From Sphingobium sp. Leaf26 (GTDB taxonomy: Bacteria > Pseudomonadota > Alphaproteobacteria > Sphingomonadales > Sphingomonadaceae): a DNA stretch of 64,000 nucleotides. Made by a program: the position numbers and the translations under genes. The first letter of the stretch is position 1. Every line of letters starts with the position of its first letter. Positions 35,099 through 43,170 of this stretch are shown piece after piece. The DNA lies in the NCBI RefSeq assembly GCF_001421665.1, contig NZ_LMKV01000002.1, positions 1-64,000 of the forward strand, given 5' to 3'. The notes beneath the pieces are model-generated. The model saw only the letters and a list, made by a program, of their open reading frames with translations, did not search any database and was not told the DNA's origin.

Positions 35099-35144
35099 GC
35101 TTACAGGGAGGCCAGGGCTGCGTTCACTCAAATGCAGCGCGCCT

Positions 35145-35172
35145 TGCTTCTCGACTTCGCTCGAAGCGAACA
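35145..35172 (-). repeat. Solo arm of the CCGTTCG repeat
   Basis: GCTTCTCGACTTCGCTCGAAGCGAAC matches, inverted, the arms at 29635-29707. No inverted partner is seen nearby, so it may be a remnant. Confidence 0.7.
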
Positions 35173-35196
35173 GACAGGGAGTGACGGCCTATCCCT

Positions 35197-36612
35197 TCAC
35201 CCGATCCAATACGGTACGATCTGGCGGTTGTCCGGGTCGACATGGATCGGCCGGTCGGCGGGCGGGAAGGCGCGCTGGTCGCAGCTTTGGCGGGGGCATA
35301 GGCGGCAGGTGATGCCGATCGGCGTCGCGGCGCCTTCCTCGGCCAGATGGAGGCCGTCGGCATAGACGAAGTTCGCCGCGTGCGCCGTTTCGCAGCCCAG
35401 CACCACGGCGTAGCGGCGCGGGGTGCGCTTGTAGCTGCCCGACGGCTTTACGAGGCCTTTCGCCATGGAGACATAGCGTACGCCATCGGGTGTTTCGCCC
35501 AATTGCACGTTGATGCGGTCGGGCACGGCGACGGCTTCATGGACGTTCCAGAGCGGGCAGGCGCCGCCGAAGCGGGCGAATTGCAGGCGGGTGGCGCTGT
35601 GGCGCTTGGTGATGTTGCCCGCCATGTCGACGCGGCAGAAGAAGAAGGGGATGCCGCGCAGGCCGGGGCGCTGGAGCGTGGAGAGGCGGTGGCAGGCCTG
35701 TTCGAAGCTGACGCCGAAGGTGCGGGCGAGCCGGTCGATATCGTGGCGCATCGCGCGGGCGGCTTCGCGGAAGGCGGCATAAGGCAGGAGCAACGCGCCG
35801 GCGGCATAGTTGCCAAGGCCGATCGCCAGCAACCGGTCGGCGCCGGGAACGGGCAGGGCCGCTTTGCGAACCACATCGGCGATCACCGCCTGCCCCTCCA
35901 GCATCATCAACTGGTGGGCGAGCATGAACTTGCGGCTTTCGGTCGGGAGCGCCGCGTTGATGAACAGCTTGCGTTCCGCCGCGCGATAGGCGCGCAGGGC
36001 GCTGTCGGGCGTTTCGGCGATCAGCGTTTCGATGCCATGGCGGCGGGCGAGCGCCTCCACCAGCATGCCTTCGTCCAGGGCCTGCCCCTGGGTAAAGCTT
36101 TCCGCCATTTCCTCCGCCAGGCAATCGAGCGGATGGACATAATTTCCCGCCTCGTGGAACCAGTCGCGCGCAGCCTCCCATGGCAGGCGGGCCTGCACCT
36201 CATGATCGTTGGCAATCGCCTCCTCGATCATGTTGATGCGTTCGTTGGCGCGCATATGGGCATTGTAGAGATCGACATAGCGCGCCGCGAATTCCGGGAA
36301 TTGCAGGTGCAGCTTCTCGATCCGTTCCGGCTCCATCTGGTTGCCGGGCAGTTCGGGATGGCCCAGCGCATAGGTGAAGGCGCCCAGAAGCTGTTCCTCC
36401 TCCCGACTGTCGAAGCTGGCCCAGTCGGTCGGAAAGGCGCTGGCGAGCGCGGCCTTGACCTTGGCGGTCAGGGGGCGATCGTCATTTTCCATCTGCGAAA
36501 GATAGGATACGGATATGCCCAGTGCCTGCGCCATCGTAGCCTGGTCCATCCGATGGTCCAGACGAAGCTGGCGCAGGCGAGGACCTGCGAAGATGCGGTT
36601 GCCGCGTGCCAT
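35197..36612 (-). CDS. Short-chain fatty acyl-CoA regulator (ScfR/PccR/RamB-type XRE regulator)
   Basis: A 471-residue regulator with an N-terminal XRE helix-turn-helix (RLRQLRLDHRMDQATMAQAL GISVSYLSQMEN, residues 10-45). A middle ImmA/IrrE-like domain is degraded: the metalloprotease HExxH is not evident, and AHQLMML occupies the equivalent place. The C-terminal DUF2083 domain is cysteine-rich (CPLW, CRLCPRQSCDQRAFPP). This set is typical of ScfR proteins, which sense acyl-CoAs; PccR controls propionyl-CoA carboxylase genes. Divergence from pccB with TTTGC/GCAAA motifs between supports the PccR assignment. I start at ATG 36612 (MARGNRIFAG). Confidence 0.9.
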   Translation of the reverse strand: MARGNRIFAGPRLRQLRLDHRMDQATMAQALGISVSYLSQMENDDRPLTAKVKAALASAFPTDWASFDSREEEQLLGAFTYALGHPELPGNQMEPERIEKLHLQFPEFAARYVDLYNAHMRANERINMIEEAIANDHEVQARLPWEAARDWFHEAGNYVHPLDCLAEEMAESFTQGQALDEGMLVEALARRHGIETLIAETPDSALRAYRAAERKLFINAALPTESRKFMLAHQLMMLEGQAVIADVVRKAALPVPGADRLLAIGLGNYAAGALLLPYAAFREAARAMRHDIDRLARTFGVSFEQACHRLSTLQRPGLRGIPFFFCRVDMAGNITKRHSATRLQFARFGGACPLWNVHEAVAVPDRINVQLGETPDGVRYVSMAKGLVKPSGSYKRTPRRYAVVLGCETAHAANFVYADGLHLAEEGAATPIGITCRLCPRQSCDQRAFPPADRPIHVDPDNRQIVPYWIG

Positions 36613-36680
36613 GTTTCTGCCTTCCCTTGCGCCCCTCATCGCTTCGCTAAGCGCATGACGGTGACGCAAAGATGGACCTT

Positions 36681-36733
36681 AATTGCGAAGTCGCGATTTG
36701 CAAATTAGCAAATTTACATTTGCGAACTTTGCC
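36681..36733. promoter_or_regulatory. Candidate ScfR/PccR operator between the regulator gene and pccB
   Basis: The palindrome ATTTGCAAAT (36696-36705) is followed by GCAAAT (36708-36713) and ATTTGCGAAC (36718-36727), whose centres lie 22 bp from the first. An outlying AATTGCGAAG lies at 36681. From memory, ScfR regulators recognise paired TTTGCAAA-type half-sites. The cluster falls in the divergent promoter region. Confidence 0.65.
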
Positions 36734-36791
36734 ATGGGCTGGGTAGGGGAGAGGCAAGGCGGCCGATGTCGCACATGGGAGAGATGTAGGA

Positions 36792-38324
36792 ATGTCGAAG
36801 CTCGCCATCATCGAACAGCTTGAAACCAAGCGGGAGGCCGCGCGTATGGGCGGCGGCCAGCGGCGGATCGACGCCCAGCATGGCAAGGGCAAGCTGACCG
36901 CGCGCGAGCGGCTGGACGTGCTGCTGGACGAAGGCAGTTTTGAAGAGCTGGACATGTATGTCGAGCATAATTGCATCGATTTCGGCATGGACGAACAGCA
37001 TATTCCGGGCGACGGCGTCGTCACCGGATCGGGCACGATCAACGGCCGGCTGGTGTTCGTGTTCAGCCAGGACTTCACCGTCTATGGCGGCGCGGTGTCG
37101 GAACGGCATGCGATGAAGATCTGCAAGATCATGGACATGGCGCTGAAAGTGGGTGCGCCGGTGATCGGCCTGAACGACAGCGGCGGTGCGCGCATTCAGG
37201 AAGGCGTAGCGTCGCTGGGCGGCTATGCGGAGATTTTCCAGCGCAATGTGCTGGCGAGCGGCGTGGTGCCGCAGATCAGCGTCATCATGGGGCCGTGCGC
37301 GGGCGGCGCGGTATACTCGCCGGCGATGACCGACTTCATCTTCATGGTGAAGGACAGCAGCTTCATGTTCGTGACCGGCCCGGATGTGGTCAAGACGGTG
37401 ACGAACGAGGTCGTCACGCAGGAGGAACTGGGCGGCGCGGTGACGCATACGACCAAGTCGGGCGTGGCGGACGTGGCGTTCGACAATGATATCGAGGCGC
37501 TGCTGGCGACCCGCGATTTCGTGGACTTCCTGCCCGCGTCGAACAGGGAGCCGGTGCCGGAGCGGCCGACCGCGGACGCATGGGACCGGATCGAGGAGAG
37601 CCTGGACACGGTGATTCCGGCCAATGCCAACCAACCCTACGACATGCATGAAGTCATCCGCAAGGTCGTGGACGAGGGCGACTTCTTCGAGGTGCAGCCG
37701 GCCCATGCCGGGAATATCCTGTGCGGTTTCGGCCGGATCGAGGGCAAGACGGTGGGCATCATCGCCAACCAGCCGATGGTGCTGGCGGGCGTGCTGGATA
37801 TCAACTCGTCCAAGAAGGCGGGGCGGTTCGTGCGCTTCTGCGATGCGTTCGAGATACCGATCGTGACCTTCGTGGATGTGCCGGGCTTCCTGCCAGGCAC
37901 GGCGCAGGAACATAGCGGCATCATCAAGCATGGCGCGAAACTGCTGTTCGCTTATGCCGAAGCGACGGTGCCCAAGATCACCGTCATCACGCGCAAGGCT
38001 TATGGCGGGGCGTATGACGTGATGAGTTCCAAGCATCTGCGCGGCGACCTGAACTATGCCTGGCCGACCGCCGAGATCGCGGTGATGGGGGCGAAGGGCG
38101 CGGTCGAGATCATCTTTCGCGGCAGGACGGCGGAGGAGATTGCGGAGCGGACGGCGGAATATGAGGCGCGCTTCGCCAACCCGTTCGTGGCGGCGAGCAA
38201 GGGCTTCATCGACGAGGTCATCCAGCCGCATTCGACGCGCAAGCGGATCGCGCTGGGGCTGCGCAAGCTGAAGAACAAGGCGCTGGAGAATCCGTGGAAG
38301 AAGCATGACAATATTCCTCTCTAA
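36792..38324 (+). CDS. pccB: Propionyl-CoA carboxylase beta (carboxyltransferase) subunit
   Basis: PccB transfers the carboxyl group from biotin to propionyl-CoA, giving (S)-methylmalonyl-CoA, with PccA (43171-45171). The 510-residue protein has the N- and C-terminal carboxyltransferase domains: [51 protein letters not shown] and [28 protein letters not shown] site lies eight bases ahead of ATG 36792. It is the first gene of the plus-strand propionyl-CoA cluster, divergent from the ScfR-type regulator. Confidence 0.97.
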   Translation: MSKLAIIEQLETKREAARMGGGQRRIDAQHGKGKLTARERLDVLLDEGSFEELDMYVEHNCIDFGMDEQHIPGDGVVTGSGTINGRLVFVFSQDFTVYGGAVSERHAMKICKIMDMALKVGAPVIGLNDSGGARIQEGVASLGGYAEIFQRNVLASGVVPQISVIMGPCAGGAVYSPAMTDFIFMVKDSSFMFVTGPDVVKTVTNEVVTQEELGGAVTHTTKSGVADVAFDNDIEALLATRDFVDFLPASNREPVPERPTADAWDRIEESLDTVIPANANQPYDMHEVIRKVVDEGDFFEVQPAHAGNILCGFGRIEGKTVGIIANQPMVLAGVLDINSSKKAGRFVRFCDAFEIPIVTFVDVPGFLPGTAQEHSGIIKHGAKLLFAYAEATVPKITVITRKAYGGAYDVMSSKHLRGDLNYAWPTAEIAVMGAKGAVEIIFRGRTAEEIAERTAEYEARFANPFVAASKGFIDEVIQPHSTRKRIALGLRKLKNKALENPWKKHDNIPL

Positions 38325-38332
38325 CTAAGGTC

Positions 38333-38421
38333 CGTCATCCCCGCGAAGGCGGGGATCCATCTCCGGGCCTCGCGCCTTGGGATGGGGTGGGAGATGGATT
38401 CCCGCCTTCGCGGGAATGACG
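38333..38421. repeat. Inverted intergenic repeat, CATTCCCGC family
   Basis: Arms CGTCATCCCCGCGAAGGCGG... and ...CCGCCTTCGCGGGAATGACG flank a spacer that itself has GATGG/GGATG-type matches. It is the same family as 8968-9057, with compensating changes inside the stems, and lies between pccB and the epimerase gene. Confidence 0.85.
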
Positions 38422-38435
38422 AAGTTTAGGAACGC

Positions 38436-38876
38436 ATGATGAAACTCGGCCGTCTCAACCATATCGGTGTCGCCACGCCGTCGCTTGAAAAGAGCATTGC
38501 TTATTATCGCGATGTCATGGGCGCGACGATCGCGCATGAACCCTTCGACCTGCCCGCTCAGGGGGTGAAGGTGTGTTTTGTCGATACGCCGGGCGAGAAT
38601 GGGACGGCGGGGACGCAGATCGAGTTGATCGAGCCGTTCGACGCAAGCTCGCCGATCACTGCCTTCATCGCCAAGAACCCGGCCGGGGGGCAGCATCATA
38701 TGTGCTATGAAGTGCCCGATATTCTTGAGGCCAAAGCCTGGTTCGAGCGGCTGGGCAAGAAGGTGTTGGGCGAGCCGCGCATCGGGGCGCATGGGACGCC
38801 GATCTTCTTCGTGCATCCCAAGGATATGAACGGGGTGCTGACCGAGATCATGGAGACGCCGAAAGAGGCGCATTGA
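38436..38876 (+). CDS. mce: Methylmalonyl-CoA epimerase
   Basis: A 146-residue vicinal-oxygen-chelate protein that interconverts (S)- and (R)-methylmalonyl-CoA, linking carboxylase to mutase. The metal ligands are visible in LNHIGVATPSLE (His), GGQHHMCYEVPDI (His) and GVLTEIME (Glu). Two consecutive ATGs (38436, 38439) are possible starts. Repeats separate it from pccB and from the mutase gene, but orientation and order argue for one transcription unit. Confidence 0.95.
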   Translation: MMKLGRLNHIGVATPSLEKSIAYYRDVMGATIAHEPFDLPAQGVKVCFVDTPGENGTAGTQIELIEPFDASSPITAFIAKNPAGGQHHMCYEVPDILEAKAWFERLGKKVLGEPRIGAHGTPIFFVHPKDMNGVLTEIMETPKEAH

Positions 38877-38885
38877 GGTTTTAAT

Positions 38886-39049
38886 CCTCCCCCCACGGGG
38901 GGAGGCGCGAGACTTAGGGGCTGCGCAGCAGACCCTAAGTCGCAGCGGAGAGGGGGCACGACGCCCGATGGGGCGAACCCCCTCTCCAACTTCGGCTAGG
39001 CAGCAAGCTGCCAAGCCTGCGTATCCTCTCCCCGCCGGGGAGAGGGAGT
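38886..39049. repeat. CCTCCC-type compound inverted repeat before the mutase gene
   Basis: Three nested hairpins fill the 184-bp gap: CCTCCCCCCACGGGGGGAGG at 38887, GACTTAGGGGC ... GACCCTAAGTC, and CCTCTCCCCGCCGGGGAGAGG at 39025. A GGTTCGCCCC-like inner segment lies between. No reading frame is apparent; it ends 11 bases before the mutase start. Confidence 0.75.
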
Positions 39050-39060
39050 AAGGGTGGAAT

Positions 39061-41214
39061 ATGACCGAGAAGCCGACGCTGGATCAGTGGGCCGCCGCTG
39101 CCGCCAAGGAAGTGAAGGGCAAGGATCTGAACTGGGATACCCCCGAAGGTATCCGGGTGAAGCCGCTCTATACCGCCGAGGATGTGGCCGTCGATCCGGG
39201 CCTGCCGGGCTTTGCGCCGTTCACGCGGGGCGTGCGCGCGTCCATGTATGCGGGGCGGCCATGGACCATCCGGCAATATGCGGGCTTTTCGACAGCCGAG
39301 GAATCCAATGCCTTTTATCGCCGCAATCTGGCGGCGGGGCAGAAGGGGCTGAGCGTTGCGTTCGATCTGGCCACTCATCGCGGTTATGACAGCGACCATC
39401 CGCGTGTGACCGGCGACGTGGGAAAAGCCGGCGTGGCGATCGACACGATCGAGGATATGAAAATCCTGTTCGACGGCATTCCGCTCGACAAGATGAGCGT
39501 GTCCATGACCATGAACGGCGCGATCATTCCGGTGCTCGCCTTCTTCATCGTCGCGGGCGAGGAACAGGGGGTCGATCGCAAGCTGCTCGACGGGACGGTC
39601 CAGAACGACATCCTCAAGGAGTTCATGGTCCGCAACACCTATATCTACCCGCCAGAACCCAGCATGCGGATCATCAGCGACATTTTTGGCTATACGAGCC
39701 GCGAGATGCCCAAGTTCAACAGCATCTCCATTTCCGGCTATCATATGCAGGAAGCCGGCGCGACACAGGTGCAGGAACTGGCCTTCACCATCGCCGACGG
39801 CATCGAATATGCGCGCTATGGCATGGCGAGCGGCCTGGACATCGACAATTTCGCCGGGCGTTTGAGCTTCTTCTTCGCGATCGGCATGAATTTCTTCATG
39901 GAAATCGCCAAGCTGCGGGCGGCCCGCGTGCTGTGGCATCGCGCCATGACGAAGCTGGGCGCGCAAAGCGAGCGCAGCAAGATGCTGCGCACCCATTGCC
40001 AGACGAGCGGCGTGTCGCTGACCGAGCAAGACCCGTATAACAATGTCATGCGCACCACGATCGAGGCGATGGCCGCGATGCTGGGCGGGACGCAGTCGCT
40101 CCATACCAATGCGCTGGACGAGGCGATCGCGCTGCCGACGGATTTTTCCGCCCGCATCGCGCGCAACACGCAGATCGTCATTCAGGAAGAGACGGGCATG
40201 TGCAATGTCGTCGATCCGCTGGGTGGCAGCTATTATGTCGAGAGCCTGACCCAGCAACTGGTCGATGCCGCGCAGGAGATTATCGACCGGGTGGAAAGCG
40301 AAGGCGGCATGGCGAAGGCCGTGGCGGCGGGCTGGCCCAAGGCGATGATCGAAACGGCGGCGGCGGCACGGCAGGCGCGGGTCGATCGTGCCGAGGACGT
40401 GATCGTGGGCGTCAACAAATATCGGCTGGCGAGCGAAGACCTGCTGGAGACGCTGGAGGTCGATAATGCCAAGGTGCGCGAGGCGCAGATCGCGCGCATC
40501 AACCGGGTGAAGGCGGAGCGCGACGAGGATGCCTGTCAGGCCGCGTTGCAGGCGCTGCGCGACGCCGCCGCCGCGCCGCAGTCGATCGAGACGAACTTGC
40601 TGGCCCATGCGGTCCAGGCGGCGCGGGCGCGGGCCACGCTGGGCGAAATCTCCTCCGCCATGGAGGATAGTTTCCAGCGCTACGGCACCCAGCCGACGCC
40701 GGTGAAGGGCGTCTATGCAGCGCCTTATGAAGGAGACAAGCGCTGGCAACAGGTTCTCGACGGCGTGCAGGCCGTCGAGCGGCGCCTCGGTCGGAAGCCC
40801 AAACTTCTTGTAGCCAAGATGGGGCAGGATGGACATGACCGGGGCGCCAACATCATCGCATCGGCGTTCGGCGACCTGGGCTTCGACGTCGTGTCCGGTC
40901 CCTTGTTCCAGACGCCGGAGGAAACGGTGGTGCTGGCGCTGGAGAGCGCGGTCGATGTGGTGGGCGCGTCGAGCCTTGCGGCCGGGCACAAGACGCTGAT
41001 TCCCGAACTCATCAACCGGCTGCGGGAACAGGGGCGTACCGATATCAAGGTGATCGCCGGCGGCGTGATCCCGCCGCAGGATTATGACTATCTTCGGGAC
41101 GCCGGGGTTCAGGGCATTTATGGGCCTGGGTCCAATGTCGTGGAGTGCGCGGCCGACGTGCTGCGCCTGCTCGGCCACAACATGCCCCCCGCCGGGCTGG
41201 ACGAAGCGGCATGA
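39061..41214 (+). CDS. Methylmalonyl-CoA mutase, single-chain type
   Basis: The B12-dependent mutase converts (R)-methylmalonyl-CoA to succinyl-CoA. The 717-residue chain has the substrate-binding TIM barrel ([54 protein letters not shown]) and a C-terminal cobalamin domain. The Co-ligating His592 is in [12 protein letters not shown], followed by [12 protein letters not shown]. It is the full-length catalytic subunit of the human MUT/MutB type. Its stop overlaps the next gene by ATGA. The MeaB-type GTPase chaperone is not in the window. Confidence 0.97.
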   Translation: MTEKPTLDQWAAAAAKEVKGKDLNWDTPEGIRVKPLYTAEDVAVDPGLPGFAPFTRGVRASMYAGRPWTIRQYAGFSTAEESNAFYRRNLAAGQKGLSVAFDLATHRGYDSDHPRVTGDVGKAGVAIDTIEDMKILFDGIPLDKMSVSMTMNGAIIPVLAFFIVAGEEQGVDRKLLDGTVQNDILKEFMVRNTYIYPPEPSMRIISDIFGYTSREMPKFNSISISGYHMQEAGATQVQELAFTIADGIEYARYGMASGLDIDNFAGRLSFFFAIGMNFFMEIAKLRAARVLWHRAMTKLGAQSERSKMLRTHCQTSGVSLTEQDPYNNVMRTTIEAMAAMLGGTQSLHTNALDEAIALPTDFSARIARNTQIVIQEETGMCNVVDPLGGSYYVESLTQQLVDAAQEIIDRVESEGGMAKAVAAGWPKAMIETAAAARQARVDRAEDVIVGVNKYRLASEDLLETLEVDNAKVREAQIARINRVKAERDEDACQAALQALRDAAAAPQSIETNLLAHAVQAARARATLGEISSAMEDSFQRYGTQPTPVKGVYAAPYEGDKRWQQVLDGVQAVERRLGRKPKLLVAKMGQDGHDRGANIIASAFGDLGFDVVSGPLFQTPEETVVLALESAVDVVGASSLAAGHKTLIPELINRLREQGRTDIKVIAGGVIPPQDYDYLRDAGVQGIYGPGSNVVECAADVLRLLGHNMPPAGLDEAA

Positions 41215-41771
41215 TCCTGTCGCTGATCATGGTTGCGACAGCGGCGCCCGTGATCCGATATGATCCGACGGATCGTGCGTTGGCGCTGAGTGCGCCCGCG
41301 TCTGTGGTCGCCACCTTTCGTCGAGCCTGTTTTGATCCTTTTCCAGACGGGAAAAAAGTCGCTGCTGTGATGAGCGTGGCGGGTACCGGCTTTAGCGCGT
41401 ACCAACCTGCGTCCCAACTGGACAGTCAGATACAGGCCTTGTTTCCATCCAGCATGTGGATGTCGCCGACCATGACGGTGCGATTCATCGCGCGAGGCGC
41501 AGATGCGGGCGACATGCCCGACCCGCAATGCAGTGTGATGGCAAGAGTGGCGGCCGACGAGCAACCGGAAGCCCTGTTTTCCGTTCTGGCAGGCGAAGTT
41601 GGATTGCCAGCAGGGAAAGTCGTGGGCAAGAAGCGCTACCGCACGTCGATGTGGGACATTGCGCGTGCCGATGGGCAGCGCTGGCGCGTCATTTTGGGCA
41701 CCCAGCGTGAGGACGATGGCCTGCACCTTCGATTGTCCATGCTCAATCTCATGCCGGAAACACGCAAATGA
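41211..41771 (+). CDS. Exported protein of unknown function in the propionyl-CoA operon
   Basis: A 186-residue protein with a short signal-like N-terminus ([16 protein letters not shown]). It has no recognised motif; one cysteine lies near residue 40 ([14 protein letters not shown]) and another in the PDPQCSVMA region. It is coupled by ATGA overlaps both to the mutase gene upstream and to bioB downstream, so it is a fixed part of the unit. Codon use is less GC-rich than its neighbours. A link to propionyl-CoA metabolism is only positional. Confidence 0.72.
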   Translation: MILSLIMVATAAPVIRYDPTDRALALSAPASVVATFRRACFDPFPDGKKVAAVMSVAGTGFSAYQPASQLDSQIQALFPSSMWMSPTMTVRFIARGADAGDMPDPQCSVMARVAADEQPEALFSVLAGEVGLPAGKVVGKKRYRTSMWDIARADGQRWRVILGTQREDDGLHLRLSMLNLMPETRK

Positions 41772-42772
41772 CTGCCATTCAAGCCCGTACCGACTGGACC
41801 CGCGAAGAGATCGCGGCGCTGTTCGACCTGCCCTTCAACGACCTGATGTTCGAGGCGCAGTCGATCCATCGGGCCAACTTTCCGCGTAACGAGGTGCAGC
41901 TTTCGACGCTGCTGTCGATCAAGACCGGCGGTTGCCCGGAGGATTGCGGGTACTGCAACCAGTCGGCATCGGCCGAAAGCGGGCTGAAGGCCGAAAAGCT
42001 GATGAGCGTGCAGGCGGTGATGCAGGCGGCGGCGCAGGCGAAGGATGCGGGGTCGTCGCGCTTCTGCATGGGCGCGGCCTGGCGCAATCCCAAGGAGCGG
42101 GACATGCCCGCCATCGTCCAGATGGTGCAGGGCGTGCGCCAGATGGGCATGGAAACCTGCATGACGCTGGGGATGCTGAGCGAGGGGCAGGCCAAGACTT
42201 TGGCCGATGCGGGCCTGGATTATTACAACCATAATATCGACACTTCGCCTGAACATTATGAGAAGGTGATTACGACGCGGACGTTCGATGACCGGCTGGA
42301 AACGCTGGAGAATGTGCGCAATTCCGGCATTAACGTCTGTTCCGGCGGGATCGTGGGCATGGGCGAGACGCGCGTGGATCGCGTCGGGTTTTTGCACGCG
42401 CTGGCCGTGCTGCCGACCCATCCGCAAAGCGTGCCGATCAATGCGCTCGTGCCGGTCAAGGGCACTGTGCTGGGGGATATGCTGGCCGACACGCCGCTGG
42501 CGAAGATCGACGAGATCGAGTTCGTGCGGACGGTGGCCGTGGCGCGGATCGTGATGCCGCAGAGCATGGTGCGGCTGTCGGCGGGGCGTGAGAGCATGTC
42601 GGAGGCGTGTCAGGCTTTGTGCTTCATGGCGGGGGCGAACAGCATCTTCACCGGCGACAAGCTGCTGACGACGGCGAACGCTGGCGACAATGCGGATGCG
42701 GCGCTGTTCGCGAAGCTGGGCGTCGTGCCGATGCAGGCCGAGGTGAAGGTTGCGATGGAGGCGGCGGAGTGA
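41768..42772 (+). CDS. bioB: Biotin synthase
   Basis: BioB inserts sulfur into dethiobiotin using radical SAM chemistry. The 334-residue protein has the 4Fe-4S radical-SAM motif Cys56-x3-Cys60-x2-Cys63 ([13 protein letters not shown]), then [31 protein letters not shown] and [14 protein letters not shown], all typical. Standing apart from other bio genes, it sits between the mutase and PccA, the biotin-carrying carboxylase subunit. Cofactor supply thus appears co-expressed with the enzyme needing it. The start overlaps the upstream stop (ATGA). Confidence 0.97.
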   Translation: MTAIQARTDWTREEIAALFDLPFNDLMFEAQSIHRANFPRNEVQLSTLLSIKTGGCPEDCGYCNQSASAESGLKAEKLMSVQAVMQAAAQAKDAGSSRFCMGAAWRNPKERDMPAIVQMVQGVRQMGMETCMTLGMLSEGQAKTLADAGLDYYNHNIDTSPEHYEKVITTRTFDDRLETLENVRNSGINVCSGGIVGMGETRVDRVGFLHALAVLPTHPQSVPINALVPVKGTVLGDMLADTPLAKIDEIEFVRTVAVARIVMPQSMVRLSAGRESMSEACQALCFMAGANSIFTGDKLLTTANAGDNADAALFAKLGVVPMQAEVKVAMEAAE

Positions 42773-42787
42773 GTTTTGCGCCCACCT

Positions 42788-42878
42788 CCGTCACCCCGGA
42801 CTTGATCCGGAGTCCCGCTTCTTCACGGCCCTTGCGCGGGAAGCAATCGGGATGCCGGATCAAGTCCGGCATGACGGG
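42788..42878. repeat. Inverted repeat with GGACTTGATCCGG / CCGGATCAAGTCC arms
   Basis: The outer motif CCGTCACCCCGGACTTGATC is matched inverted by GATCAAGTCCGGCATGACGG after a GC-rich spacer. It is a diverged member of the GTCATnCC repeat class common in alphaproteobacteria, lying just after bioB. Confidence 0.8.
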
Positions 42879-42892
42879 TGTGGGATGGGCGC

Positions 42893-43051
42893 ATGACTGG
42901 CGGTAAAGTAATCGCTCTTTCTTGGCTGACTTTCGCTGTTCTTATCCTCAGCACGGGATCGGCTTGGATCGGTTGGTATGTTGCTTTGCCTGTTCTGCTT
43001 GTTTGGCTAACCGGCATCTATTTCATTTTTCGGCGGAAACCTTCTCGCTGA
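42893..43051 (+). CDS. Possible 52-residue membrane protein
   Basis: ATG 42893 opens a 52-residue frame that is almost entirely two hydrophobic helices (VIALSWLTFAVLILSTGSA and WYVALPVLLVWLTGIYFIF) with a basic end (RRKPSR). This is a plausible two-pass small membrane protein. There is no good ribosome site, and third-position GC is lower than in neighbouring genes. It occupies the only non-repeat DNA between bioB and pccA. Whether it is expressed is uncertain. Confidence 0.42.
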   Translation: MTGGKVIALSWLTFAVLILSTGSAWIGWYVALPVLLVWLTGIYFIFRRKPSR

Positions 43052-43060
43052 AACACAACA

Positions 43061-43139
43061 TCCGTTCGCCCTGAGCTTGTCGAAGGGCGGCACTTTTTCG
43101 AAGCGAAGAACGGGGCTTCGACAGGCTCAGCCCGAACGG
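43061..43139. repeat. Short inverted pair of the CCGTTCG repeat, no gene inside
   Basis: The left arm (TCCGTTCG, CCC/GGG stem, core TGAGCTTGTCGAA) and right arm (inverted, GGC/GCC stem, core TGAGCCTGTCGAA) are separated by about 25 bases. They are the same arms that flank the two GIY-YIG genes. The pair lies 32 bases before pccA. Confidence 0.88.
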
Positions 43140-43170
43140 CTGATAGGATAGGACTGGGACAGGGAATAAA

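Noticed and set aside
38886..39049. A small gene in the gap before the mutase
   Set aside because: The gap is entirely nested hairpins of the CCTCCC family; no frame has a ribosome site or protein-like composition.
43061..43139. CRISPR-like repeats
   Set aside because: Only two inverted arms with a short spacer; no direct repeats of constant length and no cas genes anywhere in the window.
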